Shown here: in pieces, positions 9,739 through 18,594 of the stretch
How positions within the stretch are numbered: the stretch's first letter is position 1
Layout: each line of letters starts with the position of its first letter
DNA from: Moraxella macacae 0408225
GTDB lineage: Bacteria; Pseudomonadota; Gammaproteobacteria; Pseudomonadales; Moraxellaceae
Reading direction: 5' to 3'
Assembly: GCF_000320365.1 (NCBI RefSeq)
Contig: NZ_ANIN01000001.1
Coordinates: 992,001-1,056,000 of the forward strand
DNA length: 64,000 nt
The notes under the pieces: model-generated
The model's input: the letters and a program-made list of their open reading frames with translations, nothing else
What the model was told of the DNA's origin: nothing
Database searches by the model: none
Position numbers and translations under genes: made by a program

Positions 9739-10236
9739 CTACCGATAAATCACGGTATTTAAACTGCTTATGGGTTGTAAATATTGTTCAAATAACGGCA
9801 AAATCGTGTTGTCAAAATCACAGTTATTAGGCAAAATTAATGCATCATCTGCCAATATCGCCACGCGACGATATCCATCATAACGTCCCCAATTTTGTAA
9901 AATTGGTTCAAATTGTTGTAAGCAAGATTTGATAAAATTTAAGTGTACAGCGGTTTCAGCAAATTCACGAATTGCCATTGCTGTGATAAATTTTGGACGA
10001 GAAATTGCACCAGCAACGCCCATGCCAAAGACGTCTTGCAGTTCATAAATCAAGTTTTGTCCAAGTGCCAACTCACCGCGTTCGCAGGCTTGACGATAAG
10101 TTTGATAAAACTTAGGGTATAATGTTTGCACGCGAAGCAGTAAGCGATGACGAAAAACGCCTGACACAGGAATGGGCAAAATTAACGCTTGATAACGGTC
10201 ATGCAGCAAGGTTTTTTTATCCGCAAAAGTCAACAT
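9739..10236 (-). CDS. Degenerate DarG-like macrodomain protein
   Basis: A 165-residue protein whose layout matches the DarG subgroup of macrodomains. A first strand with Asp (FADKKTLLHDRYQALILP) is followed by FRHRLLLRVQTLYPKFYQTYRQACERGEL, which aligns by eye with the FP-x-AY-x-AC-x-GE helix of that family. LGQNLIYE and a PKFI strand come next, then a long helix and a final strand pair ending VIYR. Residues expected to hold ADP-ribose are missing: the N-terminal NTVN..GVMGKG is replaced by IPVSGVFRH, and the FPTK and GxGG loops are absent. It is therefore probably catalytically dead. No DarT-like toxin gene is nearby. It starts 15 bases after the acidic-protein gene and likely shares its transcript. 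The assignment is by eye only. Confidence 0.5.
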   Translation of the reverse strand: MLTFADKKTLLHDRYQALILPIPVSGVFRHRLLLRVQTLYPKFYQTYRQACERGELALGQNLIYELQDVFGMGVAGAISRPKFITAMAIREFAETAVHLNFIKSCLQQFEPILQNWGRYDGYRRVAILADDALILPNNCDFDNTILPLFEQYLQPISSLNTVIYR

Positions 10237-10251
10237 AAACGTGCCATTGGG

Positions 10252-11496
10252 CTATTTTTGTTTTTCTTGGGCTTTTTGCTGTTCTAATTGATCGATTTGT
10301 TGCTCCAAAAGCTTTATGCGTTCTTCTTTTTTGTTGGACAAATCGTTCATCATGGTTAATTGTTCTTCAATGATTTTTTCTTGTTCGGCCAAACGATCAA
10401 TTTCTTCTTTGGCAAGCGTTGGATCTGTCGGTGTTTCTGCATTTAAGATCTCTTCGGCTGTTACCGCAGGTTCAATGGGTGTAACTTCAATGGGGGTAAT
10501 CTCAATGGGCGTGATTTCAGTGGGTGTTATTGCTGTGTTTGTTGCTTCGGTTGTTTCGGTGGTGCTTGCAGCTGTGTCAGTGCTTGCACCAACTGATGCA
10601 ACTTCTGTTTCTTGTGCTGAATCTGAAGCAACAACCGGTGCAATCGATTCTTCACTACCGCCCATTTGTTTCATTAAAAACCATGCCAACGCCCCTAAAA
10701 TCACCACGGCTAATAAGGCATAAATTAGGTTATTGTTCTTTTTGGTGGCGGTTTTTGGGCCTTTTACCAACATGGTTTTGTCGGCCAAATTGGCTTTTTT
10801 ATCGGATTTTGCGCCGAATAAGGGCTTGTTTGGTTCGTCTTTTGGCGGTTGGGTTTTTGTATCAGGTGTTGTGGTGTTGGTTGTGTTTGTTGCACTTGCA
10901 CCAATTGCTGCTGTTGGAGCGACCAAATCGTCCAAATCCAAATCATCGATGTCATTTGGTGATGAGTTTGTTGGATTTTGGGCTAAATCATCGGTTGGTT
11001 GCGTGTTTGAACTGGGGATGTTAATATTGAGTGTTTCTACAGTTTCTATGGTGTCGTCGGCGTCTAAATCTGTCGCTTCCAAATCGGTAAATTCTAAATC
11101 TGTCGTGTCTAATGTCGTGTCTAATGTCGTGTCTAATGTCGTGTCTAATGTCGTGTCTAATGTCGTGTCTAATGTCGTGTTTGGGCTAGGCGTATCTAGA
11201 TTGGGCGTATCCAAATCCAAATTTGCATCGCTGTTGTTTGTGTCTGCTTGGTTGTCAAAATCGTCAAGATTTACATCATCAAAATCTACCGTAACATTGG
11301 CATTGTTGGTTGAGGCTTGTGTTGATGCGGAGGTGGCCGCTGTTATCATATCCAAATCAAACGCATCCAAATCTAAGGCGTTATCTGGTTTGTTGTCTGC
11401 ATTGGTATTTGGCGTGTTGCCCAAATCCAGGCTGTCTAAATCCAATGAATCTAATGAGAAATCGTCCATTGGGTTTTGGTTACGGTTGTCGCTCAT
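10252..11496 (-). CDS. Acidic single-span membrane protein with TTLD repeats, unknown function
   Basis: This is an unrecognised protein of 414 residues. The first 225 residues are low-complexity and rich in Asp, Leu, Thr and Asn, with repeated DLDxxDLD units. They include a run of TTLD repeats coded by a perfect 12-bp tandem array (11101-11180). A lysine-rich stretch leads into one membrane span (about 255-275, LIYALLAVVILGALAWFLM). A second Thr/Glu-rich part holds near-repeats of TPIEI. The C-terminal 50 residues (EEIDRLAEQEKIIEEQL and following) are a strong coiled-coil candidate. The plan (long acidic part, one span, coiled coil) recalls scaffold or polar-organiser proteins such as the FimV family, but no LysM or TPR part is seen. 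The large opposite-strand open frame is a composition artefact. Confidence 0.75.
   Translation of the reverse strand: MSDNRNQNPMDDFSLDSLDLDSLDLGNTPNTNADNKPDNALDLDAFDLDMITAATSASTQASTNNANVTVDFDDVNLDDFDNQADTNNSDANLDLDTPNLDTPSPNTTLDTTLDTTLDTTLDTTLDTTLDTTDLEFTDLEATDLDADDTIETVETLNINIPSSNTQPTDDLAQNPTNSSPNDIDDLDLDDLVAPTAAIGASATNTTNTTTPDTKTQPPKDEPNKPLFGAKSDKKANLADKTMLVKGPKTATKKNNNLIYALLAVVILGALAWFLMKQMGGSEESIAPVVASDSAQETEVASVGASTDTAASTTETTEATNTAITPTEITPIEITPIEVTPIEPAVTAEEILNAETPTDPTLAKEEIDRLAEQEKIIEEQLTMMNDLSNKKEERIKLLEQQIDQLEQQKAQEKQK
11101..11180. repeat. Perfect 12-bp tandem repeat, 6 full copies plus 8 bases
   Basis: The unit TGTCGTGTCTAA is repeated without a mismatch from 11101 to 11172, and TGTCGTGT continues to 11180. 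It lies inside the acidic-protein gene and codes for TTLD. Because the unit is a multiple of three, copy-number change lengthens or shortens the protein without a frameshift. Confidence 0.97.
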
Positions 11497-11751
11497 AATG
11501 TTTTACCAATTTTTTACCAATTTTAAAATGTTGTGAATAAAAAACTCATCATTACCAGTTTTTGCAATAATGTATACTATAGCAAAAAAAAGCAGCATTT
11601 AACAATATTTTGCACAAATTTTAGCATAAAATGAAACAATATTTTACTGAAAGGGCAAAAATTTAAAAAATTACCAATTTTTTGTTTTTGGTTTTTTATT
11701 GAACATTGCTTGGTTATGTTTTAAATACAGCTTTAAATACAGTTTAAAATA

Positions 11752-11979
11752 TCATTTAAACTTTACCACGCCAACGGTTGCATCGGTATTTTGCGTTATG
11801 ATTGGCAACTCATCAGGCGTGGGACGACGTTCGGTATGTCCGCACGCCACGCACTCTATGTATTCATCTGGCATGGGTTTAAAGACTTCAATTTGAACGA
11901 TGGTGTCCATTTTGCTGCATTTTGGGCATGTTACCCCTGCCAAAAATTGGCGTTTTGGACGGCCAGACTGATATCGCAT
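11752..11979 (-). CDS. Small zinc-ribbon protein, YheV-like
   Basis: A 75-residue protein with two CxxC knuckles (CPKC near residue 19 and CVAC near residue 43), a zinc ribbon, preceded by an RQFLAG segment. It fits the YheV-type putative metal-binding family, whose function is unknown. It starts 12 bases after the prlC stop, with AGGT upstream, and should be co-transcribed with prlC. The zinc ribbon argues for a nucleic-acid or protein contact role, which remains inference. The rest of the 255-base spacer towards the acidic-protein gene is AT-rich, with short repeats (TTTTACCAA near 11510, AAATACAG near 11720). Confidence 0.75.
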   Translation of the reverse strand: MRYQSGRPKRQFLAGVTCPKCSKMDTIVQIEVFKPMPDEYIECVACGHTERRPTPDELPIITQNTDATVGVVKFK

Positions 11980-11991
11980 GGGTTTTACCTG

Positions 11992-14091
11992 TTACCAAGA
12001 TTGTGAGTTTGTTACATCATCACTTAATAGTTCTTCGTAAAAGCCTGAATGACGCAACAAGGCCTCAATGTCTGCAGGGCGTTCACGAAAGGCTTCAAAA
12101 TTTTGTTGTGCGGTGCGAGATGCACCTTTTGCCAATACTTGTTCGCGAAATTGTTTACCAGTGTTTGGATTAAAAATGCCCTCTTGTTCAAATTTAGCAA
12201 ACGCATCAGCGGACAAAAGCTCCGCCCATTTGTATGAATAATAACCACTGGCATAGCCTCCTGCAAAAATATGACTAAAACTGTTGGCAAAACGGTTGTA
12301 GTCAGTGGTTGGCATGATAGCAACACAAGATCGAACTTGATTTAACAAGGTTAATAAGCCTTCATAATCAGGGGCGGGTGTGGTGGCATGTAACAACAAA
12401 TCAAATAAGGCAAATTCGATCTGACGCAGTGTTTGCATGCCATTTTGGAAGTGTTTGGCATTGAGCATAGACTGAAGCATAGCAGCTGGCAAAGGTTCGC
12501 CTGTATCTACATGACCGCTAATGAGTGCAATTGAATCGGCATGCCACGCCCAATTTTCCATAAACTGGCTCGGTAATTCTACCGCGTCCCATTCCACGCC
12601 ATTGACACCGGCCACATCAGAAATGCTAACCTCGGTTAATAAATGGTGCAAGCCATGTCCAAATTCATGAAATAAGGTTAAAACTTCATCATGGGTGAGC
12701 AGGCTTGGCTTGTTGTCAATTGCAGGGGTAAAATTAGCCACCATAAAACAAACGGGCAATTGGTGATAACCGTGTTGTGTGTTTTGATAACGGGCTTGAA
12801 AACCACTCATCCACGCACCGCTGCGTTTGCCTGTGCGTGCATACAAATCAAAATAAAAACCACCGATAAGGGTTTGATTTTCATCGAACAATTGATAAAA
12901 ACGCACATCTTCATGCCAACGTTCGACGTCATCGGTTTTCTCCACGATAAAAATGCCATACAAACGTTGCACAATACGGAACAAACCATCAATCACTTTT
13001 GGGAGCGGAAAGTATGGGCGTAGTGCTTCTTGTGAAAGGTTAAATTTGCGTTCACGCACTTTTTCAGCCAAATAGGCGGTATCCCATGGTTTTAGTTCAT
13101 CAATTTCAAATGCCAAACCCTCGGTTTCTAGGATTTTTAAATCTGCTTTGGCGTACGGCATAGCTTTTTTGGCTAAATCGGTTAAAAATTGTTCAACGGT
13201 TGCAACATCTTTTGCCATTTTGGTGGCGAGCGATACTTGAGCAAAATTGTCAAAACCCAGCAGTTTGGCTTTTTGTTCGCGTTTTGCTAAAATTTCAGTC
13301 ATGATGTTGGCATTGTTAAATTGTGTTTGTTCGCTGTGTTCAGAAGCACGCGTTACATAAGCGCGGTATAATTTTTCACGCAACCCACGGTCATCAGCAT
13401 ACGTCATCACGGCCAAATATACAGGAATATCAAGGGTTGCGACGTATGTACTTTGGGTTTTGCCAAATTTTTCATGATAACGCACACCTGCATCTTTGAG
13501 CATTGCAAGGGCAGATTGTGGCAATCCGCTTAATTGATTATCAAGCAGTGGTAAAAAATAACTTTGGGTTGCATCAAGCAAATTATCCGAAAATTTTGCC
13601 GATAAGGTTGACAGATCATTGACCAATTTGGCAAATTTTTCTTTTTTATCCTCATCTAATGCCACACCAGACAACTCAAAACCTTGCATTGCCAAATGTA
13701 ATGCACGTTGACGAGCAGGTTCTAATTGGTTAAAAAAATCTTTATCTTCAATCACGTGGCGATAACGACTAAACAGTACTTGGTTTTGTCCAACTTTTGT
13801 ACCGTATTCACTGACGTTTGGTAAAATTTTATGATGTAACGTGCGAATCTCATCACTGCTCACCACACTGTTTAAATGCGACAATAACCCCCAACTGCGA
13901 TCCAAAGCAATGTTCACATGTTCAAAAGCGATAATGTCATTTAGTGCGTGTTGGCTGGTGGTTGCCACAGGTTCATCGTTTAGCATGGCTAAAAAAGCAT
14001 GTCCATTTTCTAAAGAGTCGCTTATGTGTTGTTGTAATTGCTCAAGTTTTAATTGGTTAAAATTGACAAGATGGAGGTTTTTATTTGGCAT
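11992..14091 (-). CDS. prlC: Oligopeptidase A (M3 family zinc metallopeptidase)
   Basis: This cytoplasmic thimet-oligopeptidase-like enzyme degrades short peptides, including cleaved signal peptides. At 699 residues it has the usual length. The zinc site HEFGHGLHHLL (about residue 475) is intact, with the second-shell Glu in the downstream helix region (SQFMENWAWH). The sequence QMVANFTPAIDNKPSLLTHDEVLTLFHEFGH-type context (VANFTPAI then LTHDEV) is characteristic of the OpdA/PrlC branch. Start ATG 14091 is supported by CAGGAAC upstream. The YheV-like gene follows at once on the same strand. The opposing antiporter gene is 339 bases away across a palindrome-bearing spacer. Confidence 0.93.
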   Translation of the reverse strand: MPNKNLHLVNFNQLKLEQLQQHISDSLENGHAFLAMLNDEPVATTSQHALNDIIAFEHVNIALDRSWGLLSHLNSVVSSDEIRTLHHKILPNVSEYGTKVGQNQVLFSRYRHVIEDKDFFNQLEPARQRALHLAMQGFELSGVALDEDKKEKFAKLVNDLSTLSAKFSDNLLDATQSYFLPLLDNQLSGLPQSALAMLKDAGVRYHEKFGKTQSTYVATLDIPVYLAVMTYADDRGLREKLYRAYVTRASEHSEQTQFNNANIMTEILAKREQKAKLLGFDNFAQVSLATKMAKDVATVEQFLTDLAKKAMPYAKADLKILETEGLAFEIDELKPWDTAYLAEKVRERKFNLSQEALRPYFPLPKVIDGLFRIVQRLYGIFIVEKTDDVERWHEDVRFYQLFDENQTLIGGFYFDLYARTGKRSGAWMSGFQARYQNTQHGYHQLPVCFMVANFTPAIDNKPSLLTHDEVLTLFHEFGHGLHHLLTEVSISDVAGVNGVEWDAVELPSQFMENWAWHADSIALISGHVDTGEPLPAAMLQSMLNAKHFQNGMQTLRQIEFALFDLLLHATTPAPDYEGLLTLLNQVRSCVAIMPTTDYNRFANSFSHIFAGGYASGYYSYKWAELLSADAFAKFEQEGIFNPNTGKQFREQVLAKGASRTAQQNFEAFRERPADIEALLRHSGFYEELLSDDVTNSQSW

Positions 14092-14430
14092 GATTGAATG
14101 TTCCTGTTTTTGGTCGTTATAAAAATATTAGCACCACTTTAACAAAAAAATACCAATTTTTCAATTTGGCTTTTCAATTTGGTTTTGGCAATTGGTGTAA
14201 GTTAGGGTGAATAAGTTGGAGAATTTTAACAATTTAGCCAAACTTTGGCTAAATTTTGATTAAAATTTGGTTAAAAATCATAGTAGAAAAAATACGCGAA
14301 AATATGAATAATTGGTTGCAGTATTTGGCGTTTCGTTACATAATATAAAGTTCATTATTTGGGAAAGTTTTGCTTTTTTTAGTGGTTTTAAGCGTTTTTT
14401 ATGATTTTTTTTGCTAAAAAGGTAGCAATT
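14092..14430. promoter_or_regulatory. Divergent prlC / antiporter spacer with a 25-bp palindrome
   Basis: This 339-base gene-free stretch holds the promoters of both flanking genes. At 14231-14255 AATTTAGCCAAA and TTTGGCTAAATT form a perfect inverted repeat around a single C. Four T continue on the plus strand, but neither flanking gene ends here, so an operator is more likely than a terminator. Short duplicates of TTTTCAATTTGG (about 14157-14182) lie on the prlC side. A TATAA-containing stretch (TACATAATATAAAG, about 14338-14351) is a candidate -10 for the antiporter gene. Confidence 0.5.
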
Positions 14431-15936
14431 ATGGGAAATTTTTTCTTATTGCAAGTCTTGGTTGCGGTGTGTTCGCTGTCAGTGATTACCACGATGTTTA
14501 ACAAGCGGATTTTGGGATTTCCACAGGCGATCGGCGTGCCAATTGTATCGGCGGTGTTGGTGTTTATTTTGCAATGGAGTGCCAGTTTGTTAAATGGCAG
14601 TGAGTTTATTACCATTAATATTCATCATATTGAAGAAGCGGTAAAACGTATTGATTTTTATGATTTTTTGATTAATGGGGTGATTTGTTTTATTTTGACA
14701 GCCTCGGCTTTAAAATTTCAGGTGTCAGATTTAAAAAATTATTGGCGACAAATTGGGATTTTGGCAAGTTTGGCATTGGGGTTGTGTGCGGTATTTTTTG
14801 CAGGCTTGATGTTTGGTTTTCAGTGGTTGTCGGGGCATATTATTCCGATTGGGGTGTTGTTGTTATTAGGTGCAGGGCTTGGGGCAACCGATCCGATTGG
14901 AATTAAAGGTGTGTTAAGTTCGGTCAAAGCGCCACATCATTTGATGATTAAGTTAGAAGGCGAGTCGCTGTTTAATGATGCGGTGTGTATTGCACTGTTT
15001 ATGACGATTCTGGGTGTGATAAAAGGCAGTGAGTTTAGTGTGCTAGGTATGCTAAAAACGCTCGGTTATGAGGTTTTGGTAGCAGGAATGATTGGGTGGT
15101 TGTTTGGTCAGTTGGTTATTCGGGTGTTGGCAGGCAAGCATGAAATGGAGTCGCTGATTTTGACAACGGCATTTTTGGCAAGCGGATCGTATTTGGTGGC
15201 ACTTTATGCCCATGCTTCTGCACCAATTGCGTGTGTGGTTGGCGGTTTGATTGTTGGCAATAAGTGGCATGACATTCGTTCTGAAGATGAAATTCATGAA
15301 ATTAACCATTTTTGGCATGCCATTGAAGGGGTGATTAATGCATTTTTGTTTACCTTAATTGGGCTTGAGTTGTTTATTTTAGATTTGTCGGTAAGTTTGA
15401 TTTTTGGAGGGATTTTGGCGTTTGTGTGTTTGCACATTGCACGTTTTTTTGGCAATTTTGTGTCATTTGCTTTGTTTCCACAACTGAAAAAATACAGCTA
15501 CAATGGCAGTTTGACGATTTTATCGTGGGGCGGTGTGCGTGGCGGTATTTCGCTGGCATTGATTTTGTCGGTTGCCAATGTGCCACAATTACAGCCGTAT
15601 AGTGCGTATTTGGTGGGTTATACTTTTATTGTGGTGCTGCTATCTGGCGTGGTGTGTGGGCTTGGTTTGCCTAATGTGATGAACGCGTTTTATCACAATC
15701 CAAACGCCCCTACAACAGGTTTTGCAGGGTGGTATCAGCGTGTGGTTAATCATTTTAATCGCAAAGGGTTTAAATATGTCATTGGCGAAGATGAGTATGG
15801 CAACGAGGTGATTAGTCGTTATCAGCCTGCTCCAAAAATTATTCAAGATGATCCTTGTGCTGTGGGTATTGCCGTACCACAACCATCTGTTGATGCCGAT
15901 GGACATGATGAATTAAAAGATCCAAAAAGTTTTTAA
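14431..15936 (+). CDS. Cation:proton antiporter, CPA1/NhaP type
   Basis: A 501-residue integral membrane protein with about twelve hydrophobic spans, of the monovalent cation/proton antiporter-1 family. It exchanges Na+ or K+ for H+ across the inner membrane. The ion-binding helix signature GATDPIGIKGVL (about residues 150-161) and the GESLFNDAV motif (about 183-191) carry the conserved TDP and ND pairs. GGVRGGISLAL (about 367) is the typical later helix. I chose ATG 14431 because AAGGT (14419-14423) precedes it. The longer frame from 14401 adds ten residues without a ribosome site. The hydrophilic tail of about 70 residues is short and has no TrkA-C domain, unlike the second antiporter at 49123-50850. 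Confidence 0.87.
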   Translation: MGNFFLLQVLVAVCSLSVITTMFNKRILGFPQAIGVPIVSAVLVFILQWSASLLNGSEFITINIHHIEEAVKRIDFYDFLINGVICFILTASALKFQVSDLKNYWRQIGILASLALGLCAVFFAGLMFGFQWLSGHIIPIGVLLLLGAGLGATDPIGIKGVLSSVKAPHHLMIKLEGESLFNDAVCIALFMTILGVIKGSEFSVLGMLKTLGYEVLVAGMIGWLFGQLVIRVLAGKHEMESLILTTAFLASGSYLVALYAHASAPIACVVGGLIVGNKWHDIRSEDEIHEINHFWHAIEGVINAFLFTLIGLELFILDLSVSLIFGGILAFVCLHIARFFGNFVSFALFPQLKKYSYNGSLTILSWGGVRGGISLALILSVANVPQLQPYSAYLVGYTFIVVLLSGVVCGLGLPNVMNAFYHNPNAPTTGFAGWYQRVVNHFNRKGFKYVIGEDEYGNEVISRYQPAPKIIQDDPCAVGIAVPQPSVDADGHDELKDPKSF

Positions 15937-15995
15937 GTGATTAAGTTCAAAAACGGTTTAAAACTGTTAAAACTGCTTAAGAAATTAAAACGCTA

Positions 15996-16029
15996 CAAAA
16001 AGGTAAGATCTGCTTGCCTTTTTTTATTT
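15996..16029 (+). terminator. Terminator after the antiporter gene
   Basis: AAAAAGGTAAG pairs with CTTGCCTTTTT (one T-G wobble) around a five-base loop, followed by a run of T. It lies about 60 bases after the stop and faces the convergent TelA-type gene. Confidence 0.75.
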
Positions 16030-16081
16030 TAGTCAATGGTTTAACCAAGGGCTTTAAAATGAAAAAATAGCTTGAAAATGG

Positions 16082-17323
16082 TTAAATGTTTACCTTGTCT
16101 AATTTTTTATCGTCAATTTTTAGCTGTGTGTTAATTTTTATTTGTTGTTTGGATCTGTCCAAATAATGCTGGGCTTTGTTTATTTCATCACGCAAACCCT
16201 TGACTGTTTTTTGCATATTGTCCAAAGCCTTGTGTTTAAACTGATCAATTGAATCCATAGTTTCATAAATATTATTAAACGATTTTTGTAATATTTCTAA
16301 TTGAATGCCACTGTTGCTGGCTTGTTCGTGCAGTTGCCCTGTTTGACGTTTTAGCATGGTAGATGTGGCTTCGATAAGGCTTGCGGTTGCGATATTTAAG
16401 GCGTTAATTTGGCTTAGTACCAGTTTTTGGTTGTTCATAGCTTGGGCGACCATCACTGCTGTGCGTAAGGCAGAAACTGTTGTGGTTGTTGCTCTATCAA
16501 CGCCTTTTATCAGCTCTAGATTGTTTTTGCGTATCATATCAAGGGCAAGATAGCCTTGAATGTTCACAGCCAACTGGGTGAGAAAATCCATGTTTTTTTG
16601 TCGTACATAAAACAGCATTTCTTCTTTGACAATCCGTGCTTTTTGAGGATCTTGGACTTCAAGTGCGTAGATTTTGTGCTCAAGTTGTTCATCAATCTTT
16701 TTGCCAACATAAATGTATTGACGCAATGACTGCATCATCGTCCACATGGTAACTTTTTCTTGTTCAATGCTGGCATTGTCTTTAAGAAGTTCGTCTTTGC
16801 CTTGATACAAACTTTCGATAATTTTGTTAATATGGATTTGGGAGCTTTCGTATTTGCGAAAATAGTCTTGGATTTTGTTGCCTATGGGGATAATACTGGG
16901 AATAATGCCGAAAAACTTGCGACGATCTGATAACACACCGTGTTTGTTTGGATTGAGATCCTCTATGATACCGCGTAACTCGATCAATGATTTGGCAATT
17001 GGTGAGTTGTCAAACAGTGCGTTATCCATATTTTTGGCAGGGCGGTCAAGCATTCGGTTGGAAATTTGGGCGCAGGCACGGATTTCGGCATTGCCAAGTT
17101 GATGAATGGCGTTAACTGTTTCGTTAAATTCATTGCTGTGTATGGGATTTGCCAACACGTTTTGGATAAATGCACTAACTTTGGCATCAAGTTCTGGTAT
17201 TTTACTGGTGTCAAGTTTTACCATGTTGTCAGCTTCATCGTAAGAAACGGCGTTAATTGGAGCTGGAGGTTCTAATGTGATAGGTGATGTTTGATTGAAA
17301 TGGTCAGGCGGAGTAAGGTTCAT
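16082..17323 (-). CDS. TelA/KlaA-type toxic anion resistance family protein
   Basis: A 413-residue, largely helical cytoplasmic protein of the TelA family. The family is named from tellurite resistance, though its biochemical role is unsettled and it often accompanies TerD-type stress genes. The family core is visible: LSDRRKFFGIIPSIIPIGNKIQDYFRK-type context (about residues 130-155), the MWTMMQSLRQYIYVGKKID helix and the VSALRTAVMVAQAMNNQK helix, with predicted coiled coil to the C-terminus. No TerD or XpaC-like partner is adjacent here. I prefer ATG 17323. Longer frames reach 17398, but their extra 25 residues are not family-like. An upstream ribosome site is weak in every case. Confidence 0.82.
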   Translation of the reverse strand: MNLTPPDHFNQTSPITLEPPAPINAVSYDEADNMVKLDTSKIPELDAKVSAFIQNVLANPIHSNEFNETVNAIHQLGNAEIRACAQISNRMLDRPAKNMDNALFDNSPIAKSLIELRGIIEDLNPNKHGVLSDRRKFFGIIPSIIPIGNKIQDYFRKYESSQIHINKIIESLYQGKDELLKDNASIEQEKVTMWTMMQSLRQYIYVGKKIDEQLEHKIYALEVQDPQKARIVKEEMLFYVRQKNMDFLTQLAVNIQGYLALDMIRKNNLELIKGVDRATTTTVSALRTAVMVAQAMNNQKLVLSQINALNIATASLIEATSTMLKRQTGQLHEQASNSGIQLEILQKSFNNIYETMDSIDQFKHKALDNMQKTVKGLRDEINKAQHYLDRSKQQIKINTQLKIDDKKLDKVNI

Positions 17324-17497
17324 AACATATCTGCTAAAATCTAAATAAAAATTTGGCAAGTTTAGCATAAATTTTTGTAACAATGTAGTTTTTTGCAATA
17401 TTTTTTATTTTAATGTTTTATTGAATATAGATGGGTAAGTTTAAAAAACTTGTTGTAAAACTTAGCTGTTTTGACAATGGATTATTAATCATTTACA

Positions 17498-17571
17498 ATG
17501 TATTTTTACAATAACTATGTATTTTTACAATAACCATTAAAATAAAAGATCAAGTAAAATAAAAGATCAAG
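17498..17571. repeat. Two adjacent short tandem duplications
   Basis: A 19-base unit beginning ATGTATTTTTACAATAAC is present at 17498-17516 and again, with one difference, from 17517. TAAAATAAAAGATCAAG is perfectly duplicated at 17538-17554 and 17555-17571. The second duplication ends in the AAGGG that serves as ribosome site of the small ORF at 17580. Confidence 0.95.
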
Positions 17572-17579
17572 GGCATACC

Positions 17580-17783
17580 ATGTCAAAATTAACGACACTT
17601 GAAAGTATTTTTATAGATAATGGCTTTATTAAAGATTTAACCAAAATCATGCTTGATATAAAAGATTATGCAAATTTCATAGCACAGAATGAAAAGTCTA
17701 TTGAAACGCAGTTTGATATGCAGATGTTTTCTTTATCTTTCAATACCAAATCTTTCTTGTTAAAAAAATTGGCAAAAAAATAA
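17580..17783 (+). CDS. Small hypothetical protein, 67 residues
   Basis: This is an unrecognised short protein (MSKLTTLESIFIDNGFIKDL and onward), mixed charged and hydrophobic, with predicted helices, no membrane span and a lysine-rich end. Evidence that it is real: AAGGG at 17569-17573 at a fair distance from the ATG, its own spacer on both sides, and a strong terminator five bases after its stop. The upstream region is made of two tandem duplications. No partner gene is adjacent, as the TelA-type gene is opposed and efp is convergent. Confidence 0.55.
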   Translation: MSKLTTLESIFIDNGFIKDLTKIMLDIKDYANFIAQNEKSIETQFDMQMFSLSFNTKSFLLKKLAKK

Positions 17784-17787
17784 ACAC

Positions 17788-17815
17788 AAAATGGTGATTG
17801 TTAATCACCATTTTT
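17788..17815 (+). terminator. Strong intrinsic terminator
   Basis: AAAATGGTGATT and AATCACCATTTT form a perfect 12-bp stem with a GTT loop, and the T run continues. Symmetric A and T runs allow function in both directions, so it could also end efp on the other strand. A perfect 17-bp tandem duplication (17825-17841, 17842-17858) lies between it and efp. Confidence 0.9.
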
Positions 17816-17875
17816 AAACTTATGTTATGTTTTTATTAAGATTATGTTTTTATTAAGATTATGAAGACAACAAAA

Positions 17876-18445
17876 TCACACGCGCGACAAATATTCACCT
17901 GTACGCGTATCTACTTTTACTTTTTCGCCTTGTTGCACAAACAGTGGCACGCGTACCACCGCACCTGTTTCTAAGGTTGCAGGTTTGCCACCACCGCCAG
18001 AGGTATCACCTTTTAAGCCAGGATCGGTTTCGCTGATCTCCAATTCCACAAAATTTGGTGCACAGACACTAAGTGGCACGCCGTTAAATAAGGTAATTGT
18101 GCAAGTTTCGTTGCTGTTTTCTTTTAACCATTTTACCGCATCGCCCATTGCATTTTTGTCTGCTTGTAATTGCTCAAAACTCTCAGGGTGCATAAAATGC
18201 CAAAATTCACCATCGTTGTATAGATAGTTCATTTCGGTGTCAACAACATCGGCACCCTCTAAACTATCGCCTGATTTAAAGGTGTTTTCTAGTACTTTTC
18301 CGGTTTTTAGGTTGCGCATTTTAACGCGGTTAAAGGCCTGGCCTTTGCCGGGTTTTACATATTCGTTTTCTAAAATTGCGTAAGGATTGCCATCTAGCAT
18401 GACTTTTAAGCCAGCTTTAAATTCATTGGTTGAGTAAGAAGCCAT
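17876..18445 (-). CDS. efp: Translation elongation factor P
   Basis: EF-P binds between the P and E sites and rescues ribosomes stalled at polyproline. The start is ATG 18445, preceded by AGGAAAG, giving the standard 189 residues ([12 protein letters not shown]). The longer open frame upstream of it is non-coding. Three beta domains are present, and the loop VKPGKGQAF places Lys at residue 34, the site that is beta-lysylated by EpmA after EpmB makes (R)-beta-lysine. That Lys, and the opposed epmB gene 150 bases away, show that this organism uses the EpmAB pathway. epmA itself is not in the window. Confidence 0.97.
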   Translation of the reverse strand: MASYSTNEFKAGLKVMLDGNPYAILENEYVKPGKGQAFNRVKMRNLKTGKVLENTFKSGDSLEGADVVDTEMNYLYNDGEFWHFMHPESFEQLQADKNAMGDAVKWLKENSNETCTITLFNGVPLSVCAPNFVELEISETDPGLKGDTSGGGGKPATLETGAVVRVPLFVQQGEKVKVDTRTGEYLSRV

Positions 18446-18594
18446 AAACTTTCCTAAAGGGTAAAAAATTGTTCGCTGTAGGTTATACTTGTAAAAAATT
18501 ACAAACACAATATAATAACCAATTTTATCTGTGATTTCAAACAATCTACACCAAAAAATACAAAAATAATCAGACAAACTGATGGAAAATCCTC

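Noticed and set aside
10733-11536. Long open frame on the plus strand opposite the acidic protein
   Set aside because: It is the antisense of a low-complexity Asp/Leu/Thr gene. Its Ser/Val/Lys-rich translation has no domain, and its start lacks context.
18445-18577. N-terminal extension of EF-P
   Set aside because: The frame is open for 44 more codons, but a good ribosome site and the universal length put the start at 18445.
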